The notes beneath the pieces were generated by a model, which saw only the letters and a list, made by a program, of their open reading frames with translations, was not told where the DNA came from and ran no database searches. A stretch of DNA of 64,000 nt, taken from NCBI GenBank assembly GCA_003223025.1, contig QHXR01000018.1, positions 19,389 to 83,388 of the forward strand, written 5' to 3'. This DNA comes from Acidobacteriota bacterium. Lineage in GTDB: Bacteria > Acidobacteriota > Blastocatellia > Pyrinomonadales > Pyrinomonadaceae. Below, piece by piece: positions 17,098 to 26,200 of this stretch. Position numbers and translations under genes: made by a program. Position 1 is the stretch's first letter. Each line of letters begins with the position of its first letter.

Positions 17098-17474
17098 CGA
17101 TGCCAGAACATTATTCACCGGTGATGCCATACATCATCGCCAGCGACGCCGAGGGGCTCATCGGATTCATTACGGAAGTTTTTGATGCGAAGGAGAAGCT
17201 TCGGGTAAATAGGGAGGACGGATCTCCGATGCATTGCGAATACAGCATCAACGGCGGAACTATCATGTTCGGCCAGGCGAGCGAAGATTGGAAAGCATTC
17301 CCCTGCGGAATGTTCGTTCTGGTCATGGACGTCGACGAAATTCACAAGAAAGCGATCGCGAACGACGCCACCTCTATTCTGGAACCGGGCGATCGAGGAT
17401 ACGGACTAGCGTCGGGATTCGCGGATCCTTGGGGAAACCAGTGGTGGTTGAATAATCCGGAGGCGGGGGAATAG
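17085..17474 (+). CDS. VOC superfamily (glyoxalase/bleomycin resistance-like) protein
   Basis: A 129-residue VOC fold protein of the PhnB-like type. YIIASDAEGLIGFITEVFDA begins the first beta-alpha-beta module, with DGSPMHCEYSINGGTIMFGQ following. The second module has FVLVMDVDEIHKKA and GYGLASGFADPWGNQWWLNN, the usual PhnB ending. Metal-dependent detoxification or antibiotic binding is typical of the superfamily, but this member's substrate cannot be inferred. A good ribosome site (AAGGAG) sits 7 bases before ATG 17085 inside the upstream gene, which indicates translational coupling. Confidence 0.85.
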   Translation: MQNMTMPEHYSPVMPYIIASDAEGLIGFITEVFDAKEKLRVNREDGSPMHCEYSINGGTIMFGQASEDWKAFPCGMFVLVMDVDEIHKKAIANDATSILEPGDRGYGLASGFADPWGNQWWLNNPEAGE

Positions 17475-17515
17475 GCGGCGCCAGACAACAGACAAGAGAC
17501 ATGAGCCGGAAAGCT

Positions 17516-17640
17516 GCCCGCGAAATACGCGAAAGGACGCGAAATGAAGAAAAGAATTTTTCCTTCTTCTTTCGCGTCCTTTCGCGTATTTCGCGGGCTG
17601 AGCTTTTTCCTTTTGCCGGGTCTTCGCGTATTTCGCGGGC
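17516..17640. repeat. Inverted repeat, CCCGCGAAATACGCGAAAGG family, copy 1
   Basis: Perfect 29-base arms at 17516-17544 and 17570-17598 (left arm begins GCCCGCGAAATACGCGAAAG) with a 25-base spacer. A further partial right arm (CGCGTATTTCGCGGGC) ends at 17640. Other copies lie at about 31639-31782 and 50954-51033. The element lies between the VOC gene and the convergent VWA gene, where it could terminate both transcripts. Confidence 0.85.
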
Positions 17641-17653
17641 AATTCTTTACGCC

Positions 17654-18739
17654 TTACTTCTTAGTCTTTGCGAAATATCCCTGGCGGTGTGTCAGGCGTA
17701 TCTTTTGTTTCTCGAGTTCGGTATTCGCGAGTTGGATATCTATCTTTCGATAAGAACCGTCGAGAGCCCGATTCGTCGGCTCGTAGGCGATCAGATACTG
17801 CGAACGCATCTCTTCCTGGATCTGCTGGAACGCCTGTCTGAGCTCGGTCTCGTCTTTCGGAAAATACGCTCGTCCGCCCGTTCGCTCTGCTATCTTCGTC
17901 ATCGATCCCTTATCAACGCCATCGTAGAAATTGTCGCCGATACCGATCGAATAGATCACCGCCTCGGCACGCTGCGCGGCTTGCACCGCTTCGTCCAGTT
18001 TCTTTTTGCTGAATGTGTCGTAACCATCCGATAAGAGGACGATTGCGCGTCGCGTTTTTTCCGGAGCCGGCCCGAGCACGTCGGACGATGTCACCCAGAT
18101 CGAATCCCAGATCGCGGTCGATCCCTGGACCTGCTGATTACTGCCCGAGATCGGAGGCGTTCCGGGCACGCGACCGTTGTTGACCACGACACCACCACCG
18201 AGATAACCCGAAGGCGGGATAAACTCGACGCGTTCGACTGCACGGCGAAGTCTGTTCACGTTGTTCGTCATGCCCTGTTCCAGCGTCGATTCGCCGGTGA
18301 ACGAGATGACAGAAACTTCGTCCTTTGTCGGACGAACTACCGATTCGATAAAAGAGATGGCCGCGGATTTTTCTTCGGGAAGCGTGCGCTCCTGCGAGGC
18401 GCTTGTGTCGATGAGTATCGCGAGGCTCAGCGGCAGATCGATCTGACGAGAGAACGCGGAGATCGGCTGAACCTGACCATTCTCGAGAATGCGTACGTCT
18501 TCCGGCTTGAGAGTCAAGATCAGTTTTCGATTTCGATCCTGCGCCGTGAAAAGAACGTTTACAGATTCGGTTTCGACTCTTTCGACCTTATCCTCTTCCT
18601 CGATCGGCTCCGGCGGTGTCGGTTTGACGGCGGGTTTCGATTCGGCCTGCTGCGCATCGACCAATCTGTCTCCGACGAAGCCGGAAAACGCCAGCGCGAA
18701 TAAAACTAGCAAAGCAAAAAACCCGCTCTTCTTATACAT
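17654..18739 (-). CDS. Secreted VWA domain protein (Acidobacterial type)
   Basis: A 361-residue exported protein: signal peptide to about residue 30 (VDAQ), a Pro/Glu-rich linker, then a beta-strand segment (LKPEDVRILENGQVQPI) and a von Willebrand A domain. The MIDAS start is DTSAS (111-115), with the later TARGG-like RTGGRAYF. It ends in SQYLIAYEP, the pattern of the VWFA-related domain group common in Acidobacteria. Probably a metal-dependent adhesion or scaffold protein in the periplasm or on the surface. It is 16 bases after a paralogue, so they form an operon. Confidence 0.88.
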   Translation of the reverse strand: MYKKSGFFALLVLFALAFSGFVGDRLVDAQQAESKPAVKPTPPEPIEEEDKVERVETESVNVLFTAQDRNRKLILTLKPEDVRILENGQVQPISAFSRQIDLPLSLAILIDTSASQERTLPEEKSAAISFIESVVRPTKDEVSVISFTGESTLEQGMTNNVNRLRRAVERVEFIPPSGYLGGGVVVNNGRVPGTPPISGSNQQVQGSTAIWDSIWVTSSDVLGPAPEKTRRAIVLLSDGYDTFSKKKLDEAVQAAQRAEAVIYSIGIGDNFYDGVDKGSMTKIAERTGGRAYFPKDETELRQAFQQIQEEMRSQYLIAYEPTNRALDGSYRKIDIQLANTELEKQKIRLTHRQGYFAKTKK

Positions 18740-18755
18740 CCTAAAAACTCCCTTA

Positions 18756-19742
18756 CTATTTCAAACTATCTTTGACAGCGCGATAGCTCGACTTCGTTCG
18801 CAGCTTGTACTTCTCCGTTCTCGACGCATCCGTAAACCTGACCTCGACCTTTCGCTCGCGTCCATCGTAATTCTGATTAGCCGGACGGTACGTGATGATG
18901 TACTGCGAACGAAGCTCTTCCGAGATCCTTTTGAACGCACGTTCGAGCGCCAGCATGTCGCCGGTGAAAAATGCTTCGCCGCCGGTATCTTCGCAGAGCC
19001 GCGTCAAAAATTTATCGCCCTTGTCTTTCACCGTTCCAGCCTCGACGCCCGGAACCGTTCCGAGAAATCCCGCCTTGGTCGAGATGCCAAAGATCGTGGT
19101 CTCCGTTCGCTGCGCGATATCGATCGCGTCCTCGAGCTTCGCACGACTAAAAGTATCGTCGCCGTCCGTGATGATGACGATCACGCGTCGACCCGCGACG
19201 TTGCGAAGCTTCTCATCGGAAAATTCCCAGACCGCGTCATACAGCGCGGTTTGCGATCCGGCTTTCTTAACGTTGTCCACCGCCTTCTGAAGCAGGTCGA
19301 GCTTGTCGGTGAAATCCTGTCGAAGCGTAACCTCATGATCGAAAGTCATGAACGCCGCCCGATCTTTTCTCAGACGAAGAACGGTGTGCATGAAATTCAT
19401 CGCCGACTCTTTTGAGAATGCGAGCTTACCCGCGGCCGACGGCGAAGTGTCCATTAGCACGCCGACGTATACCGGCGGATTCGTTTTCTCATCGGTGAAG
19501 AACGTTATCTCCTGCTGCACTCCGTCTTCGAATACCGCGAAATCGCCGCGCGTTAGTCCGGGGACAAGCTCCTTTTTCAGCGTAACTGTGACGGGAAGCC
19601 GGACCTCGAAGGTCTTTAGCTGGCCGGTATCTTCATCCGGCGGCGTCGGTCGGGGCGTCGGCGTCTGAGCGAGCGAAACGCCGCTAAACGCGAACACCAT
19701 TAGAGAAAGCGTAATTAAATTGAAACGCAGGAACCTATTCAT
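18756..19742 (-). CDS. Secreted VWA domain protein (Acidobacterial type), paralogue
   Basis: A 328-residue exported protein with signal peptide MNRFLRFNLITLSLMVFAFS-GVSLAQ, a Thr/Pro linker, then LTRGDFAVFEDGVQQEITFF and the VWA domain. MIDAS is DTSPS (98-102), followed by the DDTFSRAKLEDAI region and TGGEAFF. It ends in the same SQYIITYRP pattern as its neighbour. First gene of the two-gene operon. The role is not known; adhesion or protein complex assembly is typical for the family. Confidence 0.88.
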   Translation of the reverse strand: MNRFLRFNLITLSLMVFAFSGVSLAQTPTPRPTPPDEDTGQLKTFEVRLPVTVTLKKELVPGLTRGDFAVFEDGVQQEITFFTDEKTNPPVYVGVLMDTSPSAAGKLAFSKESAMNFMHTVLRLRKDRAAFMTFDHEVTLRQDFTDKLDLLQKAVDNVKKAGSQTALYDAVWEFSDEKLRNVAGRRVIVIITDGDDTFSRAKLEDAIDIAQRTETTIFGISTKAGFLGTVPGVEAGTVKDKGDKFLTRLCEDTGGEAFFTGDMLALERAFKRISEELRSQYIITYRPANQNYDGRERKVEVRFTDASRTEKYKLRTKSSYRAVKDSLK

Positions 19743-19863
19743 AATGCCGAAGGAATTTTTTCAAGGACGCAAATTTTCGATGCCGTCGGCACCATGATTG
19801 TTGCCCATCCGAAGCAACGGAAGAGTATATCAAAGGATAAGTGGGAAGTGAGAGGCGGCTATT

Positions 19864-19952
19864 TCTTCGTGGGGTTTCGTGTGAGTTAGCGGTTCCAGTT
19901 CCGCAACGCAGAAGAACTGGAACCACTAACTCACACGAAACCCCACGAAGAA
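19864..19952. repeat. Inverted repeat with GGTTCCAGT core, copy 2
   Basis: Left arm (CTTCGTGGGGTTTCGTGTGA onward) and right arm (to CACGAAACCCCACGAAG) pair almost perfectly, with the GGTTCCAGT / ACTGGAACC core next to the loop. Same architecture as 14856-14941. The 335-base gap 19743-20077 between the VWA operon and the phosphohexomutase gene otherwise holds loose CACGAA-rich sequence (19955-20030); no gene is seen in it. Confidence 0.8.
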
Positions 19953-20077
19953 AGCCCGACCACGAACTACACGAAGCACGCGAACACGAAAAGAAAAATC
20001 GAACCACAGAATACGCGGAGCACACGTAACAAGAATACAATGTTGCGAGTTTTCGCCGATTTGGCTAGCTTAGTTTT

Positions 20078-21541
20078 GTGCATACGAACATCTTCAGGGA
20101 ATACGACATTCGCGGGATCGTCGGCGATCAGTTGACCGATGAGACCGTCGCGACGCTCGGCCGAGCGATCGGGACCTTTTTCGCGCAGAACGGTGCGCGT
20201 CGGATCGCGATCGGCTACGACGCCCGGAAAAGCTCGCCGGGTTTCTGCGATCTTCTGACGCGCGGATTTAATGATTGCGGGATCGATGTCGTGCTTATAG
20301 GAATGGTGCCGACGCCCGTTCTCTACCACGCGGTGTTTACGAAAGATGTCGACGGCGGCGTGATGATCACCGGCTCGCACAATCCGCCCGATCACAACGG
20401 CTTCAAGATCTGTTTGGGAAAATCGACTCTGTTCGGATCGCAGATCCAGGAGATAAAAGATATCGCGTTATCGGGGACTTTCGCGGCCGGCGCAGGTTCA
20501 GTCGAATCGATAGAGGTGCTCGATGACTATTGCGCCGACATCGTGTCGAGAGTCCAAATGGAGTCGACGACGCTGTCATCGAAGGCGGAAGCCCGATCCG
20601 TAGGGAGGGTGTCCATCGCGAAGGAAGATCTCACGCAAAGACGCGAAGACCCAAAGAAGAAGTTAAAAGTAGTGATCGACGCGGGAAATGGAATGGGCGG
20701 AGTGACGGCAGTTCCGGTTTATGAAAAGCTCGGCGTCGAACTCATCAAACTTTTCATCGAGCCTGATTCAAACTTTCCGAATCATCATCCCGATCCGACC
20801 GTAACTGAAAATCTAGACGATACGATAAACGCCGTTCTCAATAATAAAGCCGACATCGGTCTTGCGTTCGACGGTGACGGCGATCGCATTGGAGTCGTCG
20901 ATGAGAACGGCCGGATCATTTGGGGCGATGAACTGATGATCCTGCTCTCACGTTCGATCCTCGAAACGAATCCCGGTGCGACGATCATCGCCGAAGTTAA
21001 ATGTTCGCAAAATCTTTTTGACGATATCGAGAAGCACGGCGGCACAGCGGTGATGTGGAAGGCCGGACACTCGCTGATAAAAGCGAAGATGAAAGAGACG
21101 AACGCCGCACTCGCCGGTGAAATGAGCGGTCATATTTTCTTTGCTGATCGCTTCTACGGATTCGACGACGCGACCTACGCCGGAGCGCGAGTGCTTGAGA
21201 TACTTTCAAAAACCGACAAGCCTTTGTCGGAGCTGCTCAAAGACATCCCGCCGACATTCTCCACTCCGGAACTGCGAGTCGATTGCGCCGATGAACGAAA
21301 GTTCGAAGTCGTCGCCGCGATCGCAAAACATTTCGCCGCGACAAACGAAGTCATCACGATTGACGGTGCCCGCATACTGTTCGAGCACGGCTGGGGATTG
21401 GTGCGAGCTTCGAATACGCAGGCGATCCTCGTCTTGAGATTCGAAGCAGATACAGACGAGCATCTGAAAGAGGTCCGAACCATCGTGGAGATGAAGGTGA
21501 AGGAGTTGATCACTCCTTCGCAGGCGTCTTCGCGGGATTAA
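20078..21541 (+). CDS. Phosphomannomutase/phosphoglucomutase with repeat-derived insert
   Basis: A 487-residue alpha-D-phosphohexomutase interconverting mannose-1-P/mannose-6-P or glucose-1-P/glucose-6-P, feeding sugar nucleotide and polysaccharide synthesis. The phosphoserine loop is VMITGSHNPPDHNGFKI (Ser100). The Mg loop is DGDGDR (265-270), and the sugar-binding GEMSGH and C-terminal phosphate-binding RASNTQ are present. GTG 20078 gives the conserved IFREYDIRG start. Residues about 160-196 are longer than in relatives (usual length about 455-465). The bases 20630-20663 inside that stretch match an intergenic repeat and encode TQRREDPKKK. The active-site loops are intact, so the enzyme is probably functional. 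Confidence 0.9.
   Translation: MHTNIFREYDIRGIVGDQLTDETVATLGRAIGTFFAQNGARRIAIGYDARKSSPGFCDLLTRGFNDCGIDVVLIGMVPTPVLYHAVFTKDVDGGVMITGSHNPPDHNGFKICLGKSTLFGSQIQEIKDIALSGTFAAGAGSVESIEVLDDYCADIVSRVQMESTTLSSKAEARSVGRVSIAKEDLTQRREDPKKKLKVVIDAGNGMGGVTAVPVYEKLGVELIKLFIEPDSNFPNHHPDPTVTENLDDTINAVLNNKADIGLAFDGDGDRIGVVDENGRIIWGDELMILLSRSILETNPGATIIAEVKCSQNLFDDIEKHGGTAVMWKAGHSLIKAKMKETNAALAGEMSGHIFFADRFYGFDDATYAGARVLEILSKTDKPLSELLKDIPPTFSTPELRVDCADERKFEVVAAIAKHFAATNEVITIDGARILFEHGWGLVRASNTQAILVLRFEADTDEHLKEVRTIVEMKVKELITPSQASSRD
20630..20663. repeat. ACGCAAAGACGC-family repeat inside a gene
   Basis: CTCACGCAAAGACGCGAAGA and the following CCCAAAGAAG closely match the repeat at about 60905-60935 (CACACAAAGACGCGAAGACG then TAAAGAAG) and that at 1415. 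It is read in frame as residues about 184-196 of the phosphohexomutase, between domains 1 and 2. Confidence 0.6.
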
Positions 21542-21556
21542 GGATCAGTCTGTTTT

Positions 21557-21738
21557 GAGTCGCGTAGCGACCAGATGAGTTTAGCCGTGGCCCTTCAGGC
21601 CACGGTAATGTAAACGAAAGATCGCGTCGCGTTAGCGACGATTGAATATTCATCCGTCGCTGACGCGACGAACGTTATATCGCGCATTTACCGTGGCCTT
21701 AAGGGCCACGGCTAAATTCATGTGATCGCTACGCGACC
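21557..21738. repeat. Composite palindrome, GCCGTGGCC / GTCGCTGACGCGAC family
   Basis: Outer GTCGCGTAGCGAC-like arms (21557 and 21725) enclose TTTAGCCGTGGCCCTTCAGG with its continuation CCACGGTAA, and the mirrored TTACCGTGGCCTTAAGGGCC further right. Two inner GTCGCG-TAGCGACG / GTCGCTGACGCGAC hairpins sit between. A right-hand half copy lies at 42051-42143. The 325-base gap 21542-21866 holds this element and the leader of the next gene. Confidence 0.75.
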
Positions 21739-21866
21739 GGTGATCAATGCTCTCGTCTCGAGATTGGCGGCTCCCTCATCACTCACCCCCGATACTTTTT
21801 TCCGAAAAATTCCGCGTGACATATTGCGGGCATGATGCCCAGCTGCATTCTTACGGAGTTTTTATT

Positions 21867-22364
21867 ATGAGAAAAGTATCTTCGACAACTCTTTGGCTTG
21901 CGATCTTCGCGATTCTCATCGCGGTCCAGGCTTATTCAACATTCGGACAGACGAACGCGGTTGTCGGCAGTTGGAAGGACGGAAGCGTCGGCTCGGTTCA
22001 ATATCAAAATCAGGTCACCGGCGCGACGCGCAACGGCCGCAGCCATATTTTCGGATACAAATTTCTTCCGAACGGCGAGTACACGTTTATCGGCTACATG
22101 GAGATAAACAACTACGGTTGCGCGAGTACGATCTTCAATCAGATCACCGGCAAGTACTCGGTTGACGGCTCGACGATCTCTTTGAATCCGGCGCGCGATT
22201 ATTGGAAGTCGACCAATTCATGCGCTGCAAGTGGTAATAAGGAGACGACAAAAGCTCCGACGAAGAAGACGTTGGAATTCGAAAGAAAAGTGGACGACTA
22301 CGGCCAGCCGATCCTCTGCATTCAGGACGGCGAGGCGAATACTTGTTACGGACAGGACAAGTAA
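21867..22364 (+). CDS. Secreted lipocalin-like protein of unknown function
   Basis: About 165 residues. Signal peptide MRKVSSTTLWLAIFAILIAV-QAYSTFGQ, then a beta-rich domain starting VVGSWKDGSVGSVQYQNQVT. GYKFLPNGEYTFIGYMEINN and TGKYSVDGSTISLNP give the strand-turn pattern of lipocalin-like or META-like small barrels. Four Cys (GCAS, SCAA, LCIQ, TCYG) may form disulfides. The start follows an ACGGAG ribosome site. Family membership is by pattern only; ligand unknown. Confidence 0.72.
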   Translation: MRKVSSTTLWLAIFAILIAVQAYSTFGQTNAVVGSWKDGSVGSVQYQNQVTGATRNGRSHIFGYKFLPNGEYTFIGYMEINNYGCASTIFNQITGKYSVDGSTISLNPARDYWKSTNSCAASGNKETTKAPTKKTLEFERKVDDYGQPILCIQDGEANTCYGQDK

Positions 22365-22386
22365 TTTTTTTGTACATAGGCGTATC

Positions 22387-22412
22387 GGTGCGACGGAAAT
22401 TTCCGTCGCACC
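22387..22412 (+). terminator. Perfect 26-base palindrome after the lipocalin-like gene
   Basis: GGTGCGACGGAAA is followed directly by its exact complement, with no extra loop bases, then TTTGTCATTT. It begins 22 bases after the stop and is the likely rho-independent terminator; the T-run is weak. Confidence 0.55.
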
Positions 22413-22496
22413 TTTGTCATTTAGGTGACCGTGCGATTGGCGATGGCACCGTGATTGCAAACGTATCGCAACGAGTAGGGGATCGAAACATTCGAT

Positions 22497-23180
22497 ATGG
22501 TTGCGAGAGCGGTACAGCAAAGGATCACTTCTAAGGGCGCCGACAAGTGTCGGCGAAAGTTTCTAAAATTTTTTCCAAAAGGATTTCGAGATGAGACCTA
22601 CATTGCTTGGGAACGCGGATACAAATGGCGTGCTCACGAGCGATGGAATGAGCTGCTCGGACGCTCGACCTTTCAACATTTATTGCGCGACGGCGAGTTT
22701 GTAGAGATCGGATCTCGCGCGATGAAATCGCTATCAGGAACGAATCTCTTGTTCTCATTCGAGAGCATGGCTTTGCGCGACGCGGTGAGAGCAACGCCGG
22801 GTGCAAAAATGTTCGCTGAGGGCCTGTATGAATTTCTGTACGGCCGGGCTTCTTTGCCCCGACGCTTTGATGAATGGTGTGGTGTCGTGGCGTCGCTTCC
22901 AAAAAAACAGTCGAGAGTTTTCACGCATCCCGTAGTTACGGTTTTCGGATTCCTATCTCAACCGGAAACGCACATCTTCTTCAAGCCAACCGTCACCCGC
23001 ACGGCCGCTCTTCGATACGGATTCGAGCTCGGCTATCTCTCACGCCCGTCGTGGGAAACATATTCAGGCTTGCTCGATTTTGCATCCGTTATCTCTCACG
23101 ACCTCCGCGACCTGAGGCCTCGAGACATGATCGATATTCAGTCTTTTATTTGGGTTAATGGATCGGCTGAGTACGACTAG
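22497..23180 (+). CDS. Conserved hypothetical protein
   Basis: A 227-residue cytoplasmic protein, probably a real gene because of its codon use and its coherent reading frame between two terminators/convergent genes. Features: basic N-terminus, then FRDETYIAWERGYKWRAHER, a helical segment that recurs in uncharacterised bacterial proteins; a central helical region (LYEFLYGRASLPRRFDEWCG); and GFLSQPETHIFFKPTVTRTA followed by a conserved-looking Tyr/Arg-rich region. No catalytic motif is evident. The weak ribosome site leaves the exact start uncertain. It converges with the trimodular synthase gene 24 bases downstream. Confidence 0.65.
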   Translation: MVARAVQQRITSKGADKCRRKFLKFFPKGFRDETYIAWERGYKWRAHERWNELLGRSTFQHLLRDGEFVEIGSRAMKSLSGTNLLFSFESMALRDAVRATPGAKMFAEGLYEFLYGRASLPRRFDEWCGVVASLPKKQSRVFTHPVVTVFGFLSQPETHIFFKPTVTRTAALRYGFELGYLSRPSWETYSGLLDFASVISHDLRDLRPRDMIDIQSFIWVNGSAEYD

Positions 23181-23204
23181 AAATGAAAGATGCAGAGCTA
23201 GGAT

Positions 23205-26200
23205 TTAAGCCCGAACTTCGACCGTAGCCTTTCTCTCAAGCTTTCCCCAGCCCACGATCGCACCGCGAGCAGCGGTGAAAACTGATTTCACCATCACCCA
23301 GTACATGACCTGGCGATAGCCGAAACGCTGGAAGAGAAGTCGCCATAGCAATCGCTTGTCTTCCGATTTCTCCATCATGAACGCAAGGAATGCGCCGATC
23401 CAGTCGACCGCGAGAAAGAGTGCGTAATAAAAAACGACCTGATTCAAATTCGTCGGTGTGTGCGCGTATTCGCGTTGATGCTCGAGAACTCCGATCAGAG
23501 CCGACACGAGCGTTCCGATGAACATGAGATCCATCAGCGGCGAGATCAGCGGAAAGAAAACCTGAAAGATCCAGACATTCGGCATCGCGATGAAACCTAG
23601 CGTTCCGTACTTCGGATTGAGCAACGCGTCTCGATGTTTCCACATGCATTGGAGAGTTCCGAACGACCAACGGAAACGCTGCTTCGCAAGATCTTTCAGC
23701 GTGTCCGGCGCTTCGGTGTATGCGATCGCGTTCTCTTCGTATCCGACATGATAATTGAGCTTCCGCACCTCGATCGTGAGGTCCTGATCCTCGGCAAGCG
23801 TACCCGATGAAAATCCGCCGATCTGCTCGAGAAGCGAGCGTCGCCACGCTCCGACAGCGCCGGGGACTACGGTGATGCAGTTCAGCGTCGAGAATGCGCG
23901 GCGATCGAAATTCTGCGACGTCACATACTCAAGCGCCTGCCACCGCGTCACGAGGTTCACGCGATTCCCGACCTTCGCATTTCCGGCGATCGCACCGACG
24001 GTCTCGTCGGCGAATCGATGCGCGAGTGCCGAGATCGTTCCCGGAGCGAAGATCGTGTCCGCATCGAGCGCGACGACGATCTCGCCCTTCGCTCGTCGCA
24101 AACCTAAATTGAGTGCTTCGGCTTTTCCGCCGTTTGGTTTCGTCAATATCGAGACGTCCGATCGATGGCCAAAGTGTTCGACCGCGATCCGATAAGTTTC
24201 ATCACTCGAGCCATCATCGACCACGATAATTTCCATCTTCGGATAATCCGAAGCAAGCAGGCTATCGATCGTTCGACATATCACTTTGTGCTCGTTGTAC
24301 GCCGGCACGACGACGGACACGAGCGGTTCAAAACTTTCTCCGAAATGAATTCTTTCGCGACGCTTTGATCGGAGATACTGCGTCAACGCGAGGATCCCGA
24401 TAAGCGTCATTCGTCCGATGCCGAGAACGATACCGAGAACGAAAAGCCAGCGGATGAGCCAACTTCCGAGCGATGCAGAGTAGAAGACGAATCCATCGGC
24501 CCTGGTATAAAACGATTGATCTTCCTTAACGAACGGCATCGCCTGCTCGGGCGTGATGTCGGCGAGATCCGCGACGGTCGTGAATTCAAAACCGCGAGAT
24601 CGAAGTTCGTGGATCAATTTCGGAAGTGCTTCGACCGTCGCCGAGCGATCGCCTCCGCTGTCGTGCATCAGGACGATGCTTCCGCGTTCTTCGGGCGTCG
24701 TGACCTTTGCCGCCTCGAGCACTTCGTTGACCATCTGATCCGACGTGTGCGGCGTGCCGTCGTCATTCGTGAGTTTCCAATCGTCGGCGTCGAGATGAAG
24801 GCCGACGGAAATATATCCGAGATTTTGCGCGACGACGGTCGGTTCAACTTGCTCCGGAGTTCGCGGCTCGGCGTCTCCGAAATACGGAGCGCGAAACAGT
24901 CGCGTCGAACGTCCTGTAACGGACTCGATCAGACGCTGCGTTGTATTCATCTCCAGATCGACGATCTCGCTCGGGACCTCGCCAAGATTCGGATGCGTAA
25001 ATGAATGGTTGCCGATCTCGTGACCTTCGGCGACGATGCGACGGAGCAGGTCCGGATTTTCCTGACCGTTTTCACCGACGATAAAAAACGTCGCCTTCAC
25101 GTTTTCCGTTTTCAAAATGTCGAGAATCTGCGGCGTCCATCGCGGATCCGGACCGTCGTCAAACGTGAGGGCGATCTTGCCGGGCTTGTCGCCGGTGCGT
25201 TGGACGACATACGACGACGGGATCTGTTGATAGATCTCGCGAGTCACCGAGCCGGATTCGTCAACGAGAATATCGCGCGATCCATCCTGCGGTATGGACT
25301 TCACTTGAAGGATCTCGCCGGTGCCATCGAAGTCGACGTCGTATTCGTACTTGATCGTCGAAAGATCCGAGGGCGAGAGTTGGCCCTCGACTCCGAAGAC
25401 TTTCCACAGCGAAGGATCTTCGCTCCCGAGTCGCCAGAGCGCGACGCCCGCGATGTTATAACGCCGGGCATCGTTGATCTCACCGATCGCCGTCACAGCG
25501 TCGAGAAACCAAACCGTGTGACTCGTGCCGTCTTCTTCGTCGTATTTGTAATATGGATTTTTGCTAACGGGATCAAACTTGATCTGCGTCGGACCGTCGA
25601 GCGATTCTTTCGCCGTGATCAACGACTCCTGAAAAGTTTCCGTCACCGCCTCGCCGCCATCGTCCGACCAGTTGTAGCCGTAATTTCCGATACACAGGAT
25701 CGTCTTCGCTGACGGAAGCTCCGCCATTCGTTTTTTGAGACCGCCGTCGAACCAATCCTGTCCGGCGACAGGCCCGGCCTCGCCGGTCGACCAATGCTGG
25801 TCGTATCCCATCAGCATGAGATAGTCGGTGATGTTCGAGAACGCTTTGTAGTTCCACGCCGGATCATCGAACGGAACTGCTTGCGCGAGAATGAGCCCTC
25901 GCGTTTGAAACTCGCGGTGAAGATCCGAGACGAACATGTAGAGATTCGCCTGCTGCGATTCGGGAACTTCTTCGATATCGATCGTCAGACCGCCGAATTT
26001 ATTTTTTTCGATGACGTCGAGCAACGAACGGATCAGTGCATGTCGGCGCTCGTCGGTCGAAATCGACTTTAGAAGCTCGACGTTCCATTGTTCGTTTTTG
26101 TAATTCTGAACTAGCGGCAGAATCGCAACGTGAGGCTTCTGATCGCGGATGAGGTCCATCGCCTGTTGATCGACATCGACGACGAGCGGATTCTTCTCAT

